From the NCBI GenBank assembly GCA_951217055.1, contig OX578276.1, positions 65,461,144-65,525,143 of the forward strand: a stretch of DNA of 64,000 bases, in the 5' to 3' direction. This DNA is from Gerris lacustris (lineage: Eukaryota; Arthropoda; Insecta; Hemiptera; Gerridae). The position numbers were made by a program, and so were the translations under genes. A model generated the notes under the pieces. It was not told the origin of the DNA, made no database searches, and saw only the letters and a list, made by a program, of their open reading frames with translations. Below are positions 39,501 through 47,836 of this stretch, piece after piece; positions within the stretch are counted from its first letter, which is position 1, and the number at the start of each line of letters is the position of its first letter.

Positions 39501-42500
39501 GAGCTCTTGGTTTATTGTAATTTTACTGGGTTACTGTTATTCTATGGTTAAAATTATTGTTTTAGTTATTGTTATCTAGTTTTTATTGACAGTTCGTTAT
39601 TGTTACTTTTTACTAGGATAATTTAATAAAGTTTTAATTAATATTTTTAGTGCATATATGTGGAAACACATGTTACTAGTTTTGATATTAAATTTAATAT
39701 AAGTGCATCACGCCGAGCAGTACCTTATAGAGGAGTTGTCAAGGTCGTATCTTTAGCTACTAAAATATAATAATTTAATTGCTCTAAGTGCTAAATTGCA
39801 TATACTAATTAAAACAAATTGACAAACATTCATCATAACCTAGTGTTTTGTTTATAATTCGAGGCAAGAAAACACTTTTGACAAAGAAGGTACTGTGAGA
39901 TCGTGTGGAGCATCCGTAGCTGAGAGGTTAAGGTGCCTGCCTACCCGTTTCGTTTTATCTGTATACTTCAACACATCCCGGGTTCAGTCCCCATTGCTTG
40001 GACATTTATTTTCTTTGCTTTCATTTCAATTAAGTAGCCCGTTGATCTTCTGCCATAACTGAATAATACAATATTTATAATTCTACATAATCGAAGAGGG
40101 AAAATGGTGGACGTAAATACTTTAACTGATATGCTAAATAAATTTAAAGAAGATCTATTTAAACAGTTAAGTAAACAAACAGAAGATATTCTTACAGGTT
40201 TTAATGAGACGTTATGCGAAACTAATAAGCTGGCAAAAGAAAATAGTGAGAGATTGAGCGTCTTAGAGAGGGAGGCGAGAAGGAAAAATATAATCATCCA
40301 CGGGCTAAAGGAGAGCGGTCAATCTGAAAAACTTGCAGATAATGTACAGGGTTTTATGACACAAGCTCTGGACCTAAACATTTTACCGAATGAGATAGAT
40401 ATGGTGAGAAGATTGGGGAAACCAGATGGAAATAAAGCAAGGCCAGTTCTCGTCACTTTTACTACTCAATTAAGGAAAATAGATGTTTTAAAAAATAAGA
40501 AAAAACTGAAAAATTCTGACATTTTCATTAATGAGGACTACCCTATACATATCAGAGAAAAAAGGAAATCTTTGTATAAGGAAATGGTAGAAGCAAGGGA
40601 GAGCGGAAAATTCGCTATCATTCGATATGATAAACTAATTATTAAGGAATTTGACCGTAACATCAACGATAAGAAATCTAGACGACCAAAAAGAGACATA
40701 AGTGAATCACCGAACAGTAAGGGCACCAAAGAAAAAGATATTAAGAAAAGTAAGCCAGAGGATCACTCAAGTCAAAAAGGATTAGACGCGTTTTTTCGTC
40801 CCCGATGTGAATCGTGGAAACAGTAAGCGAGAGTGGATAAGTCACAAGTTTGAAATAAGGAATAACATTATCACTAATAAGAACTCAAATCTCCTAGAAA
40901 GCGTGGTCGGCGAAGGAGATTATGACCTAAACCTCCCAAAAACAAGTAGGGAAAATAGAAAACCCAAGCGGAAAAAAGAAGCATTAAATATTGGTACTCT
41001 AAATGTAAGAACCCTGTCATCTTCTTGGAGACTTGAGGAATTAGACGAGGCACTCAAGAATTCGTGCATTCAGATCCTGGGATTAGCGGAAGTCAGAAGA
41101 AAAGGAGAGAGAATAATAAAACTGAAGTCTGGCTCTACTTTTATGTACTACGGTGAAAGGAACGATCAGCGGGGAGTGGGCTTCCTAGTTAAAGAAGAAG
41201 AGGCACAGAATATAGTTGAGTTTAAACCAGTTTCAGACAGAGTTGCTAGTCTTCGAGTCAAAATTGGAAAAGAGAAATACTTGACTTTGATTCAGGTATA
41301 TGCACCAACAATACAATATGACGAAGAAGCTGTAGAAACTTTTTACAAGGACCTTGATGATTGTTTGCTGGCAGCTAAGAAAATGAAACAAAATTTTGTC
41401 ATCGTAATAGGGGATATAAACAGTCAAGTAGGAACAAAGCAGTGTGAGGAAGAGGATGTGTTAGGACCCTACGGATTCGGCTCGAGGAACGACAGGGGAA
41501 CGAGACTTCTAACATTCTGTAAAGAAAATAACTTAAGAGTCATGAACTCATTTTTTAAGAAAAGAAGAGGAAACAAGTGGACATGGTTGTCTCCTAATGC
41601 GAGTTGTAGAAATGAGATTGATTTTATGTTAAGTGAGAGAAGAGACATTTTTCTAGACGTCGAAGTAATGAGAAAATTTCCTTTCTTATCAGACCACCGT
41701 GTTGTTAAAGCTTCCCTAAGTTTTCCTAGAGTACACAAACCACGTAAATTTAGTTATACGAAGAAACTCGTTGACTCCATGCTTTACATGGAAAAAATCA
41801 AGTGTAAAATCAGTCAAATGCAAAGGATATACTTTCAAGATGTACAGGTCAGGTACAATGAACTTGAAAATATATTGTTGACATCGTCAGAAGAAAGTAC
41901 AGTCTTAGAAAAACTTAAAACCCAGAAGATGACTGAAAATACCTACAAACTTATTAAAATAAGAGAAGAACTTAGAAGTAGAAGTGGGAAAAGTGTAGCA
42001 GAAAGAATAGAGCTTAGAGAAGTTTGCAAGATAACTAAAGCAGCTATTAGAAAGGATGTCGAAGAATACCACAATAAAATAGTAGAGGACTGCTTAAAAA
42101 ATAACGTGGCAATAAAGAAAGCAAGGAAAATTACAAGTGTGGGAAAAGATTGGATACCTGCTCTTAAGTCATCTAATGGAGTCATGGAAAGATCCAGAAC
42201 TGATGTTCTTCAAATAGCCACAGATTTCTATTCTAATCTCTACAATGAAACAAACAAGGAGTCAGAGAGGCTCACACCGATTAGCCTACCACTTTATCAT
42301 GATATTTTTCCATTGATATTAAAAGAGGAAGTAAGGGAAGCCGTTAATAGCTTAAAAAAAGAAAGAAGCCCTGGAGCTGATGGTATTACATCTGAAATGA
42401 TACAAGAAGGTGGGGAAGTTCTAATCGAGGAATTGACAACTCTCTTTAATAAAATCAGCAGCGAAAGAAAAGTCCCCAGGCAGTGGTGTGACTCGGATAT

Positions 42501-45500
42501 CATTTTAATTCATAAGAAAGGAAGTAAAGAGGAAATTATAAATTATAGGCCTGTAAGCTTGATGTCATCGGTAGGCAAAGTGTTTGCTAAAGTATTGCAA
42601 GCAAGAATGAAGAGTAACATTTGTGAGAGCTTATCATGGGAACAAGCAGGATTTAGAAAAGGCTTCAGCACAGTCGATAACTTGCAAGTGATTCAGCAGC
42701 TTATAGAGAGAAGCAAAGAGTACCAGAAAGTCATTTACATGGCCTTTATAGACTATTCTAAAGCATTCGATTCCCTGAATCACAGTTTCTTGTTCGCCGC
42801 TCTTGCAGAGCAAGGGGTTAACAATTGTATAATCGACATTTTAAAAAATTGGTATTACAACAGTCGAGCCAGAGTTAAACTGGAGAGAAATGGTATTTTC
42901 TTCAATATACAGAAGGGCGTAAGGCAAGGAGACCCATTATCACCAGATTTATTTTCCGCCGCATTGGAGAAAGTCTTTAAGAAGCTGAACTGGGAGAGCA
43001 GAGGGGTCAATATAAACGGAGCTAGGCTGAGCAACCTTAGATTTGCAGACGATTTAGTGGTATTTGCTGAGTCATTAGAAGAAATCAAAATTATGCTGCA
43101 AGAATTAAATGAAGCTAGTAAGCCTGCTGGTTTGAGTGTTAACTTTGAAAAAACCTGCCTAATCACGAATGGTGATGAAGGGGTAGTAAAAATAAGCGGC
43201 AAAGAACTTACTTGGGTAAAAGAAACCATATACTTAGGCCAACTCATATCTCTGGACCAGGATGGCAATATGAAAGAAGTTAAAAGAAGAACTGACTTGG
43301 CATGGAGAAAATTTTGGTCTTACAAATATAGATTTAAGAGCAATATGAATCCTGCATTGAAGGCCAAAGTTTTTAATAGCTGCATAATTCCATGCTTATC
43401 ATATGGCAGTCAAACCTGGGCTCTAACAGGGAAAGTTTTGCACCACTTGGAGGTTACTCAAAGGGCTATGGAAAGGAGTCTACTAAAAGTCAGACTCTCA
43501 GACCGAATAAGATCTACCGAGCTAAGGAAGAAGTCAGGGGTGAGAGATGTAAGAGAGGCAACACTTAAATTAAAGTGGCAGTGGGCAGGACATGTTGCTA
43601 GAATGGAGGAGCAGAGATGGGCTCAACGCATCACTGACTGGTACCCCAGGGATGGAGTCAGGAAAAGAGGCAGGCCGGCGAGAAGATGGAGAGACGACAT
43701 CACCAACTTTTGCGGTAGGTTATGGCATCGTTCAGCAAGAGATAGAGAAGCCTGGGCAAAATTGGGAGAGGCCTATGCCCGTAGATGGGCTGCTTAGAAA
43801 AATATTTATTTTTTTATAGAAAAATATAAAAAAAGAAAAGAAGAAATTTATTATTATTTAATTTTAATTTAAAGGGTATACATTATCTGAGGAAAAATAA
43901 ATAAATAAAAATGAGGTACAAATACTTTTTAATTTAAGATTTTTTTTGAAATAATGTTTTTAAGAAGTGAAAAAATAAATAAATAAAATTATGTATAATT
44001 TCTCGTTATGTATATATATATATTCAATAAAGGCTATTATTATTATTATATTATTATATTGACTGCAAATTAAATAAAAATTGAGGATAGCTAAGGTCAG
44101 TCACAAGTAAAAATTTAAATAGTGGATATACAGACATTTCAAAAAAATTATTTTCTTCTCCAAGGTATAGTCAAGATTGGTAAATCCACAATTTTAGAAT
44201 TTAATTGTGAGTGATCCTCACTATCTCAAATGTTTATTTAATTGACGATTGATAATTAACTTGAAAGTATTTAGGTGAACAAAACATTAGTTCCATGTAT
44301 TTATGTGATTGGTCCATTAAATAAAAGGGTCACTGTTATTATCATATTTCATATTTTGAATCAAATCAAAAGGATGTGCAACCATATAAATAAATAAAAA
44401 TATTAAATAGAGTAAATAAATAATTATAAAGGTTACATAATATACTTACAAGTAAAGTTTCAACAAGATCTTTTCTAGGCCTGAATTTAAGAAGAGGTAA
44501 ACTGAGGCTAACGATACATCCACGAATCCCTTTATAAGTACATATACCAGCACAACTAAACAAGATATACAAATAAATATCTATTAAAATACAATACTAT
44601 AATTACACTGTTGTGCAAAATTTAACGAACTTTTGAAGTTGCTGAATCAACATCTGAAGTCAAAATTTCCTCTTATATGTACAGTTTTCCAGGAAAATGC
44701 GCCTAAAGCTTGGAAAAATTGTGTATAAATATATTGGGCATTTTAATATCTTCAAACCATGAAGAACACGAATCTAAAGTAAAAAAAATAAATTTTTAAT
44801 AAAATTGAAAAATAAGAAATAAAAAAAATTGATTTTTCCTTATATTAAGTCATTGTATTTCTTTTGGTTTTTCAGTTACAGTAGAACCCCCCATATCCGT
44901 CACCTACGGGACTGGAGCATGGTCGGAACAGAAAAAAGGTCGGATAATCCAAGGAACAAAGAAAAGGGAATTTTTCATGGTAAAAATTAAATCTTAATTA
45001 TTAAAAATGAACTTATTCGTACGCTATTCTGAATATATTATAAGAATATTCATACTAATCCAGTTGAGGAATGCGCTTTAAAGTCTTTCAGACCCTTTTT
45101 CCAATCTTTAATTGTTGTTACACCAACTGCTAACTCTGAAATTAGTTTTAGAACGGACTCACCTTTGTCAAACCGTTAAAGAATATCTAACTCCTACAGT
45201 AATGTACACACAACCCATTTTGGTTTCAGGTTTCAGTTGAGCTGCCATATTCACAAAAAAATATAGCGTAACACTGGCTTGTAATATAGAATGACCCGCA
45301 CGATAATAAGTACGAAGTCTAACGATCAGTATCAGTACGATAACAAAGACCCGACTAGCTGCTTATATCGTTTTATACTCAATATGATAAGGGTGAAGTT
45401 TGGTCGTGTCAGATAAACTTTTTTTTAAAAACCAAGGGGTATCACGGTCGGATATTCCGAGGAGTCGGATATCCTGAGGTCGGATATGGGGGGTTCTACT

Positions 45501-47797
45501 GTATATAACAAATGTTTTGTGACTTTTTTCTGATATTATTCTAGAGAATTGCAATATATGTGACCAAGGGGGTACAAGAAACATTGGGGGGGGGGGGGGG
45601 GTGGGCAAATCACAACTTAAATGTACTTTTTTCAATTACATATGACATGCTAAAATACAATATCTCCCCCTTCAAATGTTTCTTGTGCGCCCTCCCTCCT
45701 AGGTCACATAAATTGTAATCTAGAATAAAGGAGTAAGTTTCTTTCAGTTGCAATTTCAAAGGCAGCAACAATGTGTCTGCTTTTATTTGACAAGCTGCAA
45801 AAATCAAGAAGAGATGAAAAGTGGCAGCTCAGGCTCCACTCTATGGAAGACTGGTGGTGTCTAGTGTGAACAGAACATAAGAGTTTTTTAAATAGATTAG
45901 CTCTATGACTATTATTAATGGCTCTATCTAGGGCAGATTAGTCAACAGACTGAACAAGGAGATAGGGCAGTCTGACAGGTGTGTGAGGTGATTCTAGGTA
46001 AAGTCTGTCCCAAACGAAAGTTAGTGTGTTGACAGCGAGGGAAATCGAGTGACATACAGATTGGCCAACCTCTCTGAGGGAAAATATAAAGCCACTAGGT
46101 CTGTGGTTAGGGGCCTCTCCCCTCCACTAGAGACATTTATCTTTGCCTAGTTGGCCCGAGCTTTTGTTCGGGAAAATTTTGAGCTCTTATTGGCTCCCTA
46201 CCCTATTTGCTAGTTTTTCCAGTACTGTCAATGCACTAACTCTCATTTGGGACAGACTGTAGACTCACATAACTATTTACCATACTAATTTAATACATTC
46301 GGACCTCCTTATAACGAACTTCTCTATAGCGAAAATCTCTATATAACGAATTGTTTTTATGTCCAACGGATTCTCTATATAAAAGTGTTTCTATAGAACG
46401 AAAATAATTTCTCTACAACGAAAAAAATTCTTAGAAAAAAGACAAAGATCCGACTGACAAACTATCTGTGAATTAATAATGGCAGTGTTTTTGTTCTCTT
46501 ATATTTTCTTAGAACCATTTTTAAGTGTTTCTAGCTCTAGCACTCTAATAGTTTTGCATATTCTACCTCCATAAGTTTAAGTGGAATCGGAATCTGCACA
46601 GTATAAAGAAATCTTCCAGTCCAAGTTTTGTTTTCATATTTAAATGCCTGAATATGTGTGAGCATTTGTTTGAAGAACTGTCAGTCCACCGGCTAGTTCA
46701 AGGAGATATAAAGACAACTTTTAAAACAATAATTGCTTTATGCGTTGGAATCTGTGAACTGTCATTTATATTTTACATTATTGTTATTTATTGCTTGATA
46801 CATTTTGTTAGGTTATTTTTATACAGGTATATGCATAAATAAATGAAATTATACTAGTTTTCATCAAAATAAATATGTATTTGGTTGTTATTCTTACAAT
46901 TCTTATAAATAAGTATATATTATGTACATCACTAAGCAACATACAAACGAAATTTCTACATAACACATTTTTTTATCTAGATCCATCAAGTTTGTTATAC
47001 TATCGCAGATTTGATCAGGATCCTATCGCAGATTTGATCAGGATCCTATCGCAGATTTGATCAGGATCCTACCGCAGATTTGATTATTTTAAATTAGCCG
47101 CTTGCCGCTTTGAAAGACTGGAAGAGTCCCTGAGCGATATCTTTTGGTCATGCACCCCTACTAACTTTGTACTACTCCTATGTTCTGGCAGCTTATGCCA
47201 TCTTGCGGATCCTTGAGGAAGCCTATTGAGTGTCCCATCTATCGTTTAGCATGTACGCTATACAATGCCTTCTACACTCCATTCCCCTTCACCCCTCTTT
47301 TTTCTAACTTTCATTTACTTACATCTTTTTTTCTGTGCAAGTTGGAAAATTCCTTTTACGTCCCAAAATGTTTTCTTGCCTTTTTCTAATTTTTAAAACC
47401 GGTTTGGTTCCAGTCAGTGCTACTTTTCCTTTTATCATCTTCCCCAGCCTCGACCTTGTGTTGATGGACTAGTCCCCGAGAGAACCAAACTTCCCATTTC
47501 ATTTTTGCATTGGCGTGTCACCATAGTTTATCCGTTCAGATTCTAGGGCCTTACTGCTTGGAGAAGGCCGTTTTGTGAAGTTAATTTGTGTCTTTAAGTG
47601 TTTCTTTAAACCCCTTGGGCATGCCAAATATTGCATACAACTATCAACCGGTAACAAATATGCTCCTTCAACCCTTAATATCAGAATGTTGGTTGAATAT
47701 AGAAATAATTGTTTTCTTAACAAATATAAAACTATGAGCTTAATATATTCAGGAAATGGAAGAAATCATACTTATAAATATTACCTTTATTATACAA

Positions 47798-47836
<39 letters not shown>

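Larger units (their letters stand above)
39465..44054 (+). mobile_element. Full-length RTE-like LINE, 4.59 kb
   Basis: Bounded by a perfect 13-bp duplication TATATTGACTGCA (39452-39464 and 44055-44067). The 3' end is a short TTA/ATT repeat after AATAAAGG, as in RTE-type elements. It contains two uninterrupted ORFs, an endonuclease/reverse transcriptase and a tRNA-like 5' segment. It sits in SPRTN intron 3, antisense to the gene. Intact ORFs and a perfect duplication argue for recent insertion. Confidence 0.92.

Noticed and set aside
45363..45635. 90-codon minus-strand frame
   Set aside because: It overlaps the right end of the pogo-like MITE and the poly-G run; the proline stretch is the poly-G run read in reverse.
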